64,000 nt of DNA from Lachnotalea glycerini (GTDB lineage: Bacteria; Bacillota; Clostridia; Lachnospirales; Lachnospiraceae): contig NZ_QICS01000004.1 in NCBI RefSeq assembly GCF_003201285.1, positions 124,001 through 188,000 of the forward strand, written 5' to 3'. Each line of letters begins with the position of its first letter. Within the stretch, counting starts at the first letter, position 1. The notes under the pieces are model-generated. The model did no database searches. It had not been told where the DNA came from and saw nothing but the letters and a program-made list of their open reading frames with translations. Below are positions 53,246 through 63,737 of this stretch, piece after piece. A program made the translations under genes and the position numbers.

Positions 53246-53431
53246 ATGTCTGAAATAAATGAAAAATGGTCTAGCTTAGAAGAAACTGCTGAGTATCTGG
53301 GTGTTACAAAAGATACGATAAGAAGTTGGATAAAAAAGACAAATATACCAGCTCATAGAGTAGGAAGATTGTGGCAGTTTAAATTCTCGGAAGTAGATGA
53401 TTGGGTTAAAAGTGGAAAAAGTGCATTGTAA
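53246..53431 (+). CDS. Excisionase-type helix-turn-helix protein
   Basis: A 61-aa MerR/excisionase-like (HTH_17) DNA-binding protein: WSSLEETAEYLGVTKDTIRSWIKKTNIPAHRVGRLWQFKFSEVDDWV. It has a strong GTGGAGG site and is 70 bp before the giant helicase gene. Proteins of this type often precede restriction and other defence operons, where they may act as local regulators. It could also be the Xis of the lost element. Confidence 0.85.
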   Translation: MSEINEKWSSLEETAEYLGVTKDTIRSWIKKTNIPAHRVGRLWQFKFSEVDDWVKSGKSAL

Positions 53432-53501
53432 TTGATTAGAGTATAATAATTAACCATGTGTGTAATACAACTATTTATATAGATTTGGGGGAGGGTAACT
53501 T

Positions 53502-56500
53502 ATGTCACTTGAAATAAAAGAAAAAAAATATGAAATATGGAAACACGGTTTATTAGATGTTAGTAAACGAAACAAGATGATTAATTACCGCAAAACCAAA
53601 CGAGCAACATTACAAATCAAATCTCCTACATTCAATGAATTATTCAGCCGATTAGTAAATTCAGATGAAGAAATCAAGTTTAAAAAGGCAGTAGATTGTA
53701 GTAGAGACTTACAGTTGACAGAATTATTTTATTTGTTTGATAAGCTAGGAAATCCAGTTAATATTACAATTGGAGAAATAGATACGGATTTGAATGTAAA
53801 TGAAACACAGAATACATTAAAAAATCTCAGGGAAAAAGCTAAATTGTCATTAGAAGAGCAAGGTATTAATATCTTGTATCTATGTTTTGGTTTTATTGAA
53901 TGGAGACAAAAAGCCACAGATAATTTTATGCTTTCACCAATTGTATTGGTTCCTGTTACATTAACAGTTGACTCAATGACAGAACCTTATAAGATGAAGC
54001 GTCATGATGAAGATATAGTAGTCAATCCTACGTTAGAATATCTTTTTGGAACAGAATATGGGATTACTATGCCAGAATTTGATGCAAACAAAGATGATTT
54101 GGATAGTTATGTTGATGAAGTTAAAAATAGTATTAAGTTAATGGGATGGAATGTAATTAAGGAAGTAAACCTTGGGTTACTATCATTTCTTAAGATTGTA
54201 ATGTACAAAGATATGGTAAAAAATAAAAATAGAATCTTTGAGAATTCAGTTCTTAATGCTTTTTGTGGTGAGACATATGAAATACCAGATTTGAAACAGG
54301 AGTGGAACGATTATAAACATGATAAAGAATTGGCAATTGAAAAATATCAGGTTGTAAATTCTGATTCCAGCCAGCAGGATGCTATTTTATTATCAAAAAA
54401 GGGTGTAAGCTTCATTTTACAAGGGCCCCCTGGAACAGGAAAGAGTCAGACTATTACAAATATTATTGCAGAGGGATTAGCTGATAAAAAAAAGATATTA
54501 TTTGTTTCTGAGAAAATGGCAGCACTAAGTGTAGTGTATAACCGTTTGAAAGATGTTCATCTTACTAACTACTGTCTTTCTTTGCATAATTACAAAGCAA
54601 ATAAAAAAGAAGTTATAACAGATTTGATTGATTCATTAGATGCCCCTGCAAAGGCAATAAATGATGGTGTGCTCAGTTTTTATCCTGATTTTGAACAGGA
54701 AAAAAATGATTTGAATGCTTATTTTGATAAAATTCATATGGTTATTGAACCATTGGGAATGACCTTATATGATGTTCTAACACAGTTGTCTGTACTGGAA
54801 AGTACTGACTATATAAATTTTGATATACCGGTTGAAATTATAACAAAGATACAATATCAGAAAATGATTTCAACATTGAAACATTACCGAGATTTTTTGA
54901 AAAATTATAAGGGCAATATTAATGAAAATCCTTGGAAAAATACTACATTGTCGCTGTTATCATTGGAACAAAAAAATAAAATAGGTAATACTTTGGAAAA
55001 ATTATTGGTTACAGTGAATAGCTATTTGGCAACTACTGAATATCTAAATGATAAACTTGCTACAAAGAAACAATGGTCATGGGATGGTTTTTCCAAGATT
55101 ATTGGTAATGTCGAAAAGTTGTATATAATAAATAATTTAGAAAATAAGGCAAAGAACTGGTTGGAGGAGGCATTTGCTACAATTCCAACGGCAGTTGAAT
55201 TGAAAGAGATAATTGATGAATCAATTGCATTGACAGATGTATTTGTACAGGCAATGGTAATTCCAAACAATTTGGATAGTCAGAAAAAACGTGATAATTA
55301 TATTAATGAGTGGCGGTGTATTGCTTCAAAGGCTATAGAACTTAGAGATTTTGTTACAGATTTTGATAAGAAATTTGGAGTAGAGTACAAATGTAAAAAA
55401 AATGACTTAGAAGAATTGAGGAATTTATTCAGGCTTATAATGTCAGTTGAAGATATAAATGTTAACTGGCTGAAAGATAGAAGATTACCAAAAGTAAAAG
55501 AACAAGAAAAAGCAATGTCTGATTTGATTGGTAATTTGCACAATATACGAAATAAAATAATTGATAATCTTAAAAATGGATTATGCATGGAGGAATCTGC
55601 ACTAGGTTTAAAAAATGACGATTTTTGCTCATTACTTGATTCAGCAGTTAATGATGTTGTTGATAGAAGGATGACTCTTCAGAATAGGATTAAAGAAAAT
55701 GATACGTGGAATAAAAAATTAATTGATATAGGCATTCCAGAAGAATTCATAGACAATCATGATATACGTAATTCGTATGTAGAGAAAATAAAGAAGCAGA
55801 TTGTAAAGATAACAGAATTAATGGAATTGATTGATGCTGTTAATATAAAGTTTGAAACGGAGTATTCATATACATATAAAGAAATAGAGAATATTCCAAA
55901 ATTTATAAAACTTTTGATGATTCCATATAATATTTCCGCAGAGTGGATTGATGCTAATAATATGGTCATGATCCATAGCCATATGAACAAGATGCAGGAA
56001 TTATCACAGAATATAATTAAGATGCGGGACAATCTTTTACAAGAGTGGGATAAAGACATTCTTACATATAATTACAAGGATGTTTTAGTTCGATTTAAGA
56101 CGGATTATAAATCATTCTTTAAGCGGTTAGGCTCAAGTTATAAATTCGATAAGAAGATGCTTACAGTAATGAAGCGTGGCCTAGTTGGAAAATTGGATGA
56201 TGGAGTTATTATTGAAGCGCTTACTAGACTGAAAGATTATACGCAGCTAATAAATGAATTTGAAGCTAATAAAGAATTATCTGTTCGATATTTTGGGAAT
56301 TATTATATGGCATTGGACACAGACTGGAACTTGCTACAGGATATGGCTAATGCCTGTGAGACATTAGTAAAATATCATTCGGACTTTGGATTTACGAAAA
56401 AAGCTTTGGAGGTTCTAACTGAAGATTTTGCTGTTCGTAGAAAAGCGAGTATCAAAGGTATGACTTTGGAGATGCTGTCTGAAGCAGTATATTTAGATGA

Positions 56501-59500
56501 GTATAAGGATCTATTTCACGATAATGGTGAACAGTCAGCATTGGAGATACAAAAGCAGTGCGCTAAAAAGATTGAAATAATTGGTGAATATGAGGAATTT
56601 AATAAGGAAATATATGAATATTTAATCCGACTTTTAAAAGCAGAGAAACTTATTCTAGTAGATAGTAATATGCAAGAGAATATTAACAATACTGTTATGC
56701 AGCGTATCATGGATTATTTGAGAGACTATTATGTACTACGAGCAGAGTACCAGTCAAATGAAGTAGTAAATAGAAATTATTTCGAGAATAATTATCAAGG
56801 ATTTTCAACTAATTGGGCAAAATTACAGGTTTCATTGGAAACATGTACAGTACTTTATGAATATCAGAATACAAAAGGATTTTCAGAAAATACGTTTGCA
56901 ATTCTTGCACAAACATTGGCAAATAGATCACAGTTTCGCGTTGGTAATACAACCTTGGGTGATCTAATTAATGATGAGCTACTAAATGAATATATTAAGT
57001 TTACAGAAAAGCATTCTGGACCAATCGAAGATGTGATTCAGATTGCACAGAATAAGTGTCAATTGGCTGAAAAATTGAATGGATTTTGGAAAAATATTAC
57101 TTGCATATTAGTAGATTCGTATCGCGAAAAAGAAGAGGCGGAAATTCTAGATTATATTAAGCGAGTTTATTTTGCGATACAAACATTGAATAATTTTGCA
57201 ATAGAATTACACAATCAACTTGATATTCAAGGTATTTTATTTAAGCAGGACGTGACAGGGGATGTATTTATTGAAGTATTGTCCGAATTTATGGATTGTA
57301 AAAAAGATGATATGGATTGCAATCGATTATTTGAGCAATGGAAATGTTACAGTATTGATACTATAGATGAATGGAAAATAATGATAGAGAAACATTTAAA
57401 TAATATTTCTCCTGTTTTGAATAATTCGGAAGAGTATGATAGATTCATTGAATGGTTTGAAGAAAAAGATGAAATCAGTAAATTATCATTTTCAGAATTA
57501 GTAAAAAGAATAGCTGCTTGTAGTGACCTAAATATGTTAGAACAGTGGGTGGATTTCGCAGGTATTTTATCAGAATGCCATAATGCTGGTTTAAAAGAAT
57601 ATGCTGATTATGTAATGAATCACGGGATTAATACAGAACGAATAATACCTATATATAGAAAGAGCTTTTTAATGAAATGGGTATATAACATATTGGAAAA
57701 GGATGAATTTGCTTATTTAAGACGGTTTAAAGCATATGCACATGAAGCAAAAATCAACGAATTTAAATCTCATGATGAAAAGCAACTTTTATTAGCACAA
57801 GCCCGATTGGATGCAATGCTTTCCAATCTAAAACCTTCTGGAACACGGATATTGAACAGTGCAATGGATGAAGTATCTATATTACGTCGTGAATCTGAAA
57901 AGAAACGTAAGATTATGCCACTTAGAAAATTGTTTAAAGAAATACCAACATTATTACAGAAGTTAAAGCCTTGCTTTATGATGTCACCGTTGTCGGTATC
58001 CTATTTTTTGGATTCAGACATTTATGCATTTGATATGGTTATATTTGATGAAGCGTCTCAAATACTTCCAGAGGATGCTATTGGGGCAATATATAGAGGG
58101 AAACAGGTTGTTATTGTGGGTGATACTAAACAGATGCCACCAACAAATTTCTTCAGTTCTACGTCGAATAACTCTGATGATTTATATGATTCAGATGATG
58201 AAGAGGATAATTACTATGATATATGCGGTGAATCCATTTTAGAGGAGGCTGAAAATAATAAATGTCTCCCAAGTTGTACACTGTTGTGGCATTATCGAAG
58301 TAAGGATGAATCCTTAATAGCCTTTTCAAATAAAATGATATACAGGAACGAGTTAATCACATTCCCAAATTGTAAGAAAGAACCTGATAAAGGCTTGGAA
58401 TATGATTATGTACAAGATGGATATTATGAGGGGAAACCTAAGAACTGTAACGTAAAAGAAGCTGAAAGATGCGTGCAGTTAGTGGAGGAACATATTAAAA
58501 AGCATCCGAATCGTTCTCTTGGAATTATTGCATTCTCTGAGAAGCAGCAGAGTGTAATTAAAGATGCTGTGGAGGACTTTAGAATGAACCATCCAGAATA
58601 TAATGATTTCTTTGACGATAACAGAGAAGAGTATTTTTTTGTAAAAAACTTAGAAAGTGTGCAAGGCGATGAAAGAGATACCATTATATTTAGTATATGT
58701 TATGCAAAGAACAAAGAGGGACATATGTATATGCGTTTTGGACCACTTGGACATGCTGGTGGGGAACGACGATTAAACGTTGCAATCACCAGGGCAAAGT
58801 ATAATGTGAAATTGGTTGGCTCTATTTTACCTTCTGATCTTGATTTGAAAAATACCAGTCCAGAAGGTGTTAAGTTACTTCGTGATTATATTTTGTATGC
58901 AATACAGGACGATTATAATATGCCGCAAGGTTCGCCAGAAGCTAATGAGGATGAGTTTTTTACAGATATCATATCAGATTTTATCATTGAGAATGGTTAT
59001 AGTGTAAAACGTAATATTGGAGCATCAAAGTACAAAATGGATATTGCAGTTGTGCATCCGGATGCAACAGATGAATTTTTTATTGGTATTGAGTGTGATG
59101 GCGGGAATTACATTATGGCACGAACTGCTAGAGAAAGAGACGTATTAAGAAGAAATATTATGTATTCGATAGGATGGAATATTTATCACATCTGGTCAGT
59201 TGCTTGGTTTAAAAATCCAATAGAAGAAAAACAAAAATTGATTCAATTTCTCAAAGATGCAGAACAAAAATTTAAGCTTGACAAGCAGAAAAAGGGATTG
59301 AAGAGACCGATTTATGAAACGCAGGGAGTAAGAGAAGAATTTGAAAAAATAGTAAGCGAAACGGAAACGGTTAACCAAGTACTTAAATTAGAATTTCCAG
59401 AATATAAAGTTTGCAATCCACGGGAAGCAGAACTAACGGCAGGCGCAGATAATATCACTAACGTTGCAAGCAGGATTATGTGGGTAATGCAGCATGAGCA

Positions 59501-59927
59501 ACCAATCCATAAGGAATTATTATATAAAAGGCTTGCACCGATATTTGATAGAGAAAAAGCTACTGAGCCAGTACGAAGGACAGTCGATTTAGCAATTAAA
59601 AGTAAACTAAAGCATCAAGTAGAAGAAAAAAATGGATTTCTGTATTATAGAGATAGTGAAATTCACGCTCGTGTACCGGTATCTGATGAGGATATAAGAG
59701 TAATTGATTATATTTGTGATGAAGAAATTAAAGATGCAATGGTTCAAATTGTGGATTATGCATTGGGTTTAAATCAAGCAGATTTATTTGCAGAAGCTGC
59801 CAGAACATTTAAATTCGCTCGAACAGGACCAAAAATCAAACAGTCGTTTGCAAGGGTATTTGATGATTTAATTAGTGAAGAGAAGTTGTATGAAGTTGAT
59901 GGAAAAATATACAGGAAGGAGGCTTGA
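53502..59927 (+). CDS. Giant DUF4011-SF1 helicase with Vsr-like nuclease and DUF3320
   Basis: A 2141-aa protein. N-terminal DUF4011 (LLDVSKRNKMINYRKTKRA, residues ~10-290) leads into an SF1 helicase with Walker A GPPGTGKSQT (~307). An insert of about 1200 residues, mostly helical and partly coiled-coil, precedes motif II (VIFDEASQ, ~1515), motif III (VGDTKQMPP, ~1540) and the motifs HYRSKDESL, ESVQGDERD and RLNVAITRAK (~1600-1760). A Vsr/MTES_1575-like endonuclease follows (KMDIAVV, GIECDGG, ~1820-1910), then DUF3320. It is likely to unwind and cut foreign DNA. It is uninterrupted, in contrast to the decayed mobile genes upstream. Confidence 0.9.
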   Translation: MSLEIKEKKYEIWKHGLLDVSKRNKMINYRKTKRATLQIKSPTFNELFSRLVNSDEEIKFKKAVDCSRDLQLTELFYLFDKLGNPVNITIGEIDTDLNVNETQNTLKNLREKAKLSLEEQGINILYLCFGFIEWRQKATDNFMLSPIVLVPVTLTVDSMTEPYKMKRHDEDIVVNPTLEYLFGTEYGITMPEFDANKDDLDSYVDEVKNSIKLMGWNVIKEVNLGLLSFLKIVMYKDMVKNKNRIFENSVLNAFCGETYEIPDLKQEWNDYKHDKELAIEKYQVVNSDSSQQDAILLSKKGVSFILQGPPGTGKSQTITNIIAEGLADKKKILFVSEKMAALSVVYNRLKDVHLTNYCLSLHNYKANKKEVITDLIDSLDAPAKAINDGVLSFYPDFEQEKNDLNAYFDKIHMVIEPLGMTLYDVLTQLSVLESTDYINFDIPVEIITKIQYQKMISTLKHYRDFLKNYKGNINENPWKNTTLSLLSLEQKNKIGNTLEKLLVTVNSYLATTEYLNDKLATKKQWSWDGFSKIIGNVEKLYIINNLENKAKNWLEEAFATIPTAVELKEIIDESIALTDVFVQAMVIPNNLDSQKKRDNYINEWRCIASKAIELRDFVTDFDKKFGVEYKCKKNDLEELRNLFRLIMSVEDINVNWLKDRRLPKVKEQEKAMSDLIGNLHNIRNKIIDNLKNGLCMEESALGLKNDDFCSLLDSAVNDVVDRRMTLQNRIKENDTWNKKLIDIGIPEEFIDNHDIRNSYVEKIKKQIVKITELMELIDAVNIKFETEYSYTYKEIENIPKFIKLLMIPYNISAEWIDANNMVMIHSHMNKMQELSQNIIKMRDNLLQEWDKDILTYNYKDVLVRFKTDYKSFFKRLGSSYKFDKKMLTVMKRGLVGKLDDGVIIEALTRLKDYTQLINEFEANKELSVRYFGNYYMALDTDWNLLQDMANACETLVKYHSDFGFTKKALEVLTEDFAVRRKASIKGMTLEMLSEAVYLDEYKDLFHDNGEQSALEIQKQCAKKIEIIGEYEEFNKEIYEYLIRLLKAEKLILVDSNMQENINNTVMQRIMDYLRDYYVLRAEYQSNEVVNRNYFENNYQGFSTNWAKLQVSLETCTVLYEYQNTKGFSENTFAILAQTLANRSQFRVGNTTLGDLINDELLNEYIKFTEKHSGPIEDVIQIAQNKCQLAEKLNGFWKNITCILVDSYREKEEAEILDYIKRVYFAIQTLNNFAIELHNQLDIQGILFKQDVTGDVFIEVLSEFMDCKKDDMDCNRLFEQWKCYSIDTIDEWKIMIEKHLNNISPVLNNSEEYDRFIEWFEEKDEISKLSFSELVKRIAACSDLNMLEQWVDFAGILSECHNAGLKEYADYVMNHGINTERIIPIYRKSFLMKWVYNILEKDEFAYLRRFKAYAHEAKINEFKSHDEKQLLLAQARLDAMLSNLKPSGTRILNSAMDEVSILRRESEKKRKIMPLRKLFKEIPTLLQKLKPCFMMSPLSVSYFLDSDIYAFDMVIFDEASQILPEDAIGAIYRGKQVVIVGDTKQMPPTNFFSSTSNNSDDLYDSDDEEDNYYDICGESILEEAENNKCLPSCTLLWHYRSKDESLIAFSNKMIYRNELITFPNCKKEPDKGLEYDYVQDGYYEGKPKNCNVKEAERCVQLVEEHIKKHPNRSLGIIAFSEKQQSVIKDAVEDFRMNHPEYNDFFDDNREEYFFVKNLESVQGDERDTIIFSICYAKNKEGHMYMRFGPLGHAGGERRLNVAITRAKYNVKLVGSILPSDLDLKNTSPEGVKLLRDYILYAIQDDYNMPQGSPEANEDEFFTDIISDFIIENGYSVKRNIGASKYKMDIAVVHPDATDEFFIGIECDGGNYIMARTARERDVLRRNIMYSIGWNIYHIWSVAWFKNPIEEKQKLIQFLKDAEQKFKLDKQKKGLKRPIYETQGVREEFEKIVSETETVNQVLKLEFPEYKVCNPREAELTAGADNITNVASRIMWVMQHEQPIHKELLYKRLAPIFDREKATEPVRRTVDLAIKSKLKHQVEEKNGFLYYRDSEIHARVPVSDEDIRVIDYICDEEIKDAMVQIVDYALGLNQADLFAEAARTFKFARTGPKIKQSFARVFDDLISEEKLYEVDGKIYRKEA

Positions 59928-59934
59928 TGTTCAA

Positions 59935-61107
59935 ATGAGCAACGACAATAATCAACAGAAACCTTTTATATTCATGCAGAAACCATATATGAATATAGAT
60001 AGATTGGTAGAGACTATGGCGTTGAACTGGAAAGAAGGGCGACAAGCCGTCTTTTCTGGAAAAATTCGTGACCATTTTAAGCATACCAATAAAGAAATAA
60101 CTTTATGTAGTTCTAATGCTGAGAAAGATTTTCATGCCAACTCGAAAGACGGAAACATTATTTTCTGGAAATGGATATATAAGGCAAGTAAAGTTGAAAG
60201 GCTATATTGGGAAGGGAAAGATTATGGGAATTTACCTGAATTAATTTCACTTTTAAAAAAGAGTACTTTATCTTCTGACAAGGAGCTTGAGCAATTGTTA
60301 GGAATGCTGGTTAAAGAAAAATTACTTAGTAGTTATATTGTAAATGCTACACAGAAAACTTCTGTAGTAGAAAATGTAAAACTCATTGAAAAGTATTACA
60401 ATAGGCAAAACAGCAGATTTGATAGAAAGAAGTTAACCACGTTACTCTATGTAGTGTTGTCTGAAAACAAGTCCTTTGATTATGATTTGAAGAATTATAA
60501 TAACATAAAAGACTTATCAGACTATTTACAAGGATTGGCGGATAGTTCTATGGGGAAGTTACAAAGTAAGACTAAGGCATTATTTTTAGACGATTATAAT
60601 TTGAACCCATATTTCGAAGGCTGGTTAATGAATATTGGAAGAATTAAAGAAGTATCATTATGGAATGAAAAATTTCAAGTAGGTAAGGCTAAAGGCGTCA
60701 ATGACATTGATATGGATGAAGTGACGGAAGATGATATAATTGTTGCCCAGAAAGCTAATACAGAAGATTTCATGCGGGATATTAAAGGATTTGAATCAGA
60801 GTTTCTAAACTTACTAACAAAATATCCGGAATCTATAAATGATAAGAGACAGTTTTTGGGACTTTTAAAGGATTATTTTCCGCAGAATCCAATGCAAATT
60901 AATTTAATTAATTCATTGCATACAATGGAAATTGTAAAAGCGATTAAAGAAGCAGACTCATTAAACACAACTTTTTTATATCGGTTTGTTAAAAAGCTCT
61001 CTGATGAACAAGGAATTAGAAAAGAAGCTGCAACATGGGCAGTATCCTTGTGGTGTGTCAGTTATGGAGAAAGGGTTTTAGGCATTCCATGTGAAATATC
61101 AATTTGA
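59935..61107 (+). CDS. Uncharacterised protein with shared helical domain, operon gene 3
   Basis: A 390-aa soluble protein of unknown function, starting 7 bp after the helicase stop (ATG 59935; AGGAAGGAGG lies upstream). The N-terminal ~110 residues (FIFMQKPYMNIDRLVETMALNWKEG) and a middle helical region match nothing I recognise. The C-terminal ~100 residues (KYPESINDKRQFLGLLKDYFP...) recur at the start of the protein at 62982, so the two probably share a partner or fold. Tight spacing makes it part of the helicase system. Confidence 0.8.
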   Translation: MSNDNNQQKPFIFMQKPYMNIDRLVETMALNWKEGRQAVFSGKIRDHFKHTNKEITLCSSNAEKDFHANSKDGNIIFWKWIYKASKVERLYWEGKDYGNLPELISLLKKSTLSSDKELEQLLGMLVKEKLLSSYIVNATQKTSVVENVKLIEKYYNRQNSRFDRKKLTTLLYVVLSENKSFDYDLKNYNNIKDLSDYLQGLADSSMGKLQSKTKALFLDDYNLNPYFEGWLMNIGRIKEVSLWNEKFQVGKAKGVNDIDMDEVTEDDIIVAQKANTEDFMRDIKGFESEFLNLLTKYPESINDKRQFLGLLKDYFPQNPMQINLINSLHTMEIVKAIKEADSLNTTFLYRFVKKLSDEQGIRKEAATWAVSLWCVSYGERVLGIPCEISI

Positions 61108-61141
61108 TATATAAAATAAAAACAGATCAGGAGGTACGGGC

Positions 61142-61654
61142 ATGGGATTTTTTGATGCATTGTTTGGACAACCGACACCACCACCATTACCTACGGTAAC
61201 ATCTGTATTACCAGTTGCAGCAGTGAATGAGATTGAAGGTGGACGATTGCCAATATTGAATACAGATACAATCTTTCTGAAAAAGGATGAATATTGTCAT
61301 TATATTGATAAAGCTATTTTGCTGAAAGAAAAAACTAAGAAGCATTATAAAGGTAAGCATGTAGGTTATAGTGTCCCAGGTCTATTTAAAGGTGACAGAA
61401 TCCATGTTGGAGGTGGTACAGTAGATCCAGTAGAAGAGATTATCACAGAGCAGTTTAAAGGGATTTTGTATATTACTAATAAGCGAATTATTTTTGTTGC
61501 AAAGCAGAATGGATTTGATAAAATGTATCGTTATTTATCAGCGGTTATTCCATATTCAAATGCAATCGAATTCCAATATGGTAGTACGGTTTATTGCTTG
61601 TTAGTTCCCGATGGAAGCTTAGCGAATGATGTTATAAAATTAATTAATACATAG
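61142..61654 (+). CDS. PH/GRAM-like domain protein
   Basis: A 170-aa protein. A proline-rich N-terminus (GQPTPPPLP) is followed by KKDEYCHYIDKAILL and a GRAM/bacterial-PH-type strand pair GILYITNKRIIFVAKQNG near residue 115. The latter is typical of bacterial PH domains that bind lipids or peptides. It has a strong CAGGAGGT site and sits between the helicase partner and the kinase. It may serve as adaptor or membrane tether. No enzyme motif was seen. Confidence 0.75.
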   Translation: MGFFDALFGQPTPPPLPTVTSVLPVAAVNEIEGGRLPILNTDTIFLKKDEYCHYIDKAILLKEKTKKHYKGKHVGYSVPGLFKGDRIHVGGGTVDPVEEIITEQFKGILYITNKRIIFVAKQNGFDKMYRYLSAVIPYSNAIEFQYGSTVYCLLVPDGSLANDVIKLINT

Positions 61655-61667
61655 GAGGTGTTTACTT

Positions 61668-62969
61668 GTGGACGGTCAATTAAAGGCAGGAACAATATTG
61701 AACTCTGAAAGTGGTAATCGTTATGAAGTAAAAAGATTATTGGGAGCAGGAGGACAGGGTGAAGTATATGAAGTCGAAAGTAATGGTAGTACATATGCTT
61801 TAAAATGGTATTTCAAACATATGGCTACGGAGAGTCAAAAGGACATATTAGATAATCTAATTGATAAGGGTAGCCCCGATAAGTCTTTTTTGTGGCCGCA
61901 GGATATGGTGTATAAGTCGATAGGAGAACCGTTTGGATATATCATGCCAATACGCCCAAAGAATTATAAGAGTATTGTAGATATGATGAAGAGAAAGGCA
62001 GAGCCCTCTTTTTATTGTTTATGTAAGGCAGCTTTTAATCTTACCAAGGGTTATCAGATGCTTCATTCAAAGGGATATAGTTACAGAGATATTTCTTTTG
62101 GAAATGTATTCTTTAATCCAGATAATGGAGAAGTACTTATTTGTGATAATGATAATGTATCTGTGAATGGAAGTGATGATAGTTCTGTATATGGTACGCC
62201 TAGATTCATGGCACCAGAGATTGTTGTTGGAAAGGCAAAGCCATCTAGAAATACAGATTTATTTTCATTGTCAGTCTTGCTATTTTATATGTTCATGTTA
62301 AATCATCCGCTAGAAGGTAAATTAGAGGCGGAAATTAAATGTATGGATATTCATGCAATGAACAAGCTATATGGAAGCAGTCCTCTGTTTATCTATGATC
62401 CAGATGATAAGAGCAACAGACCATTAGCCGGATATCAAGACAATGCACTTGTCTTCTGGGATTTATACCCACAATATTTTAAGGACTTGTTTATAAATTC
62501 ATTTACAATCGGTTTACAGCAACCAAATAGACGAGTAACAGAATCTAAATGGCTAGAAATATTTGCAAATATGTTATCTCAGATTATAATATGCCCAGGA
62601 TGTGGTGCCGAAGTATTTTATGATTCAGATAAAGAAACAAAAGGTGTGGCTCATACATGCTGGAGTTGTCAACAAACAATAACAATTTCTTCAAAGCTTA
62701 TTATAGGTAAGAGCAATATTTTATTGACTGTGGATACAAAGATATATTCACATTATCTTCATGAAGACTATAATATGGAAACTGTAGTTGGAGAGGTTGT
62801 TCAGAATCCGAACAATCCAAGCCTTTGGGGCATTAAGAATGAAGATAAAGAAAACTGGACATATATTAAAGCAGATGGAACTCAAATTCCAGTTACTGTG
62901 GGCAGAACGGCAGCTATTGCAAAAGGAACTAAGATTGATTTTGGAAAGTTGATTGGTGAGTTTAATTAA
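61668..62969 (+). CDS. Ser/Thr protein kinase with zinc ribbon (TerY-P triad type)
   Basis: A 433-aa kinase. GTG 61668 follows AGGAGGTG. The kinase domain (1-300) has the glycine loop LGAGGQGEVYEV, Lys in YALKWY (~43), catalytic loop YRDISFGNVFF, metal-binding ICDNDN and APE motif MAPEIV. A zinc ribbon follows (CPGCGAEVF...CWSC), then an FHA-like beta domain (~345-433) with the WGIKNED stretch. This domain order matches kinases of the TerY-phosphatase-kinase triad, a switch linked to stress and phage defence. The vWA partner is two genes downstream. Confidence 0.87.
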   Translation: MDGQLKAGTILNSESGNRYEVKRLLGAGGQGEVYEVESNGSTYALKWYFKHMATESQKDILDNLIDKGSPDKSFLWPQDMVYKSIGEPFGYIMPIRPKNYKSIVDMMKRKAEPSFYCLCKAAFNLTKGYQMLHSKGYSYRDISFGNVFFNPDNGEVLICDNDNVSVNGSDDSSVYGTPRFMAPEIVVGKAKPSRNTDLFSLSVLLFYMFMLNHPLEGKLEAEIKCMDIHAMNKLYGSSPLFIYDPDDKSNRPLAGYQDNALVFWDLYPQYFKDLFINSFTIGLQQPNRRVTESKWLEIFANMLSQIIICPGCGAEVFYDSDKETKGVAHTCWSCQQTITISSKLIIGKSNILLTVDTKIYSHYLHEDYNMETVVGEVVQNPNNPSLWGIKNEDKENWTYIKADGTQIPVTVGRTAAIAKGTKIDFGKLIGEFN

Positions 62970-62981
62970 CGGGGAGCGAGT

Positions 62982-63695
62982 ATGCATGAAAAATTGCAAG
63001 AGATTATTGAAAAGTATCCAGAGGCATTAAGTAATAGACAGAAGTTGAGAGCTCTGTTATTGGATTATTTTCCAGATAAGAAAAGAGAAAGTAATATTCT
63101 TTTGATGGTATTTGATGAAGATATCATTGTCGAAATGAGGAAAATTACTAGTATTGATAATATTCTTATGATGCGATATATAAAAAAATTGGTTATTAAT
63201 TATGGAATATATGAAGAAGTGGCAAAAGAAGGTATTCTAAATTGGGCAAGAGCATTTGGAGTTGAGGTTAATTTATTAGACAATTTGCAAAAGATAGAGT
63301 ACACCGAAACTAATAAGGCGTTTTGTCAAGAAAAATTGATCCAAGAGATGGAAGATAAACTTGTAAATAAATGTAATGGCATGGTTGGAAAATTTGGAAT
63401 GGACGTAAATAAGATTGATGAACAAACTTTATTTCTGAAAGCTGAAAAAGCAAAGAAACTGATTAAAAGAAAACATATTATGCTTGAAATATCTAATATT
63501 AATAGGCAATTTGAAAGGACAAAGGGGTTTACAAAAGTGTATAACAGTTTTTGTAAATCAAATAGAAGGGAAGTTTTACCACCAACTAAAATAGAGGCTA
63601 TGAGAATATACTTAATTCAATATAAAGGAATGCCAACAATTAGTTTTGAGGATTTCTATGTAGAAATAATAAGAAAATCAGAAAGACAACAATAG
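62982..63695 (+). CDS. Uncharacterised protein with shared N-terminal helical domain
   Basis: A 237-aa protein whose first ~100 residues (LQEIIEKYPEALSNRQKLRALLLDYFP..., RYIKKLVINYGI) repeat the C-terminal domain of the protein at 59935. The shared pattern is KYPE, an LL-x-DYFP block, N-I/L-L, R-x-x-KKL and a final W-x-x-x-x-G. The rest is a charged helical region (residues 110-180). It begins 13 bp after the kinase stop. It is probably an adaptor in the same complex; function unknown. Confidence 0.78.
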   Translation: MHEKLQEIIEKYPEALSNRQKLRALLLDYFPDKKRESNILLMVFDEDIIVEMRKITSIDNILMMRYIKKLVINYGIYEEVAKEGILNWARAFGVEVNLLDNLQKIEYTETNKAFCQEKLIQEMEDKLVNKCNGMVGKFGMDVNKIDEQTLFLKAEKAKKLIKRKHIMLEISNINRQFERTKGFTKVYNSFCKSNRREVLPPTKIEAMRIYLIQYKGMPTISFEDFYVEIIRKSERQQ

Positions 63696-63737
63696 AAATA
63701 ATTGGAATAGTTCGTACACATATAGGAGGATATTAAT

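Noticed and set aside
53246-53431. Helix-turn-helix gene as proof of an active integrase/excisionase pair
   Set aside because: No integrase is in the window and similar proteins often accompany defence operons.
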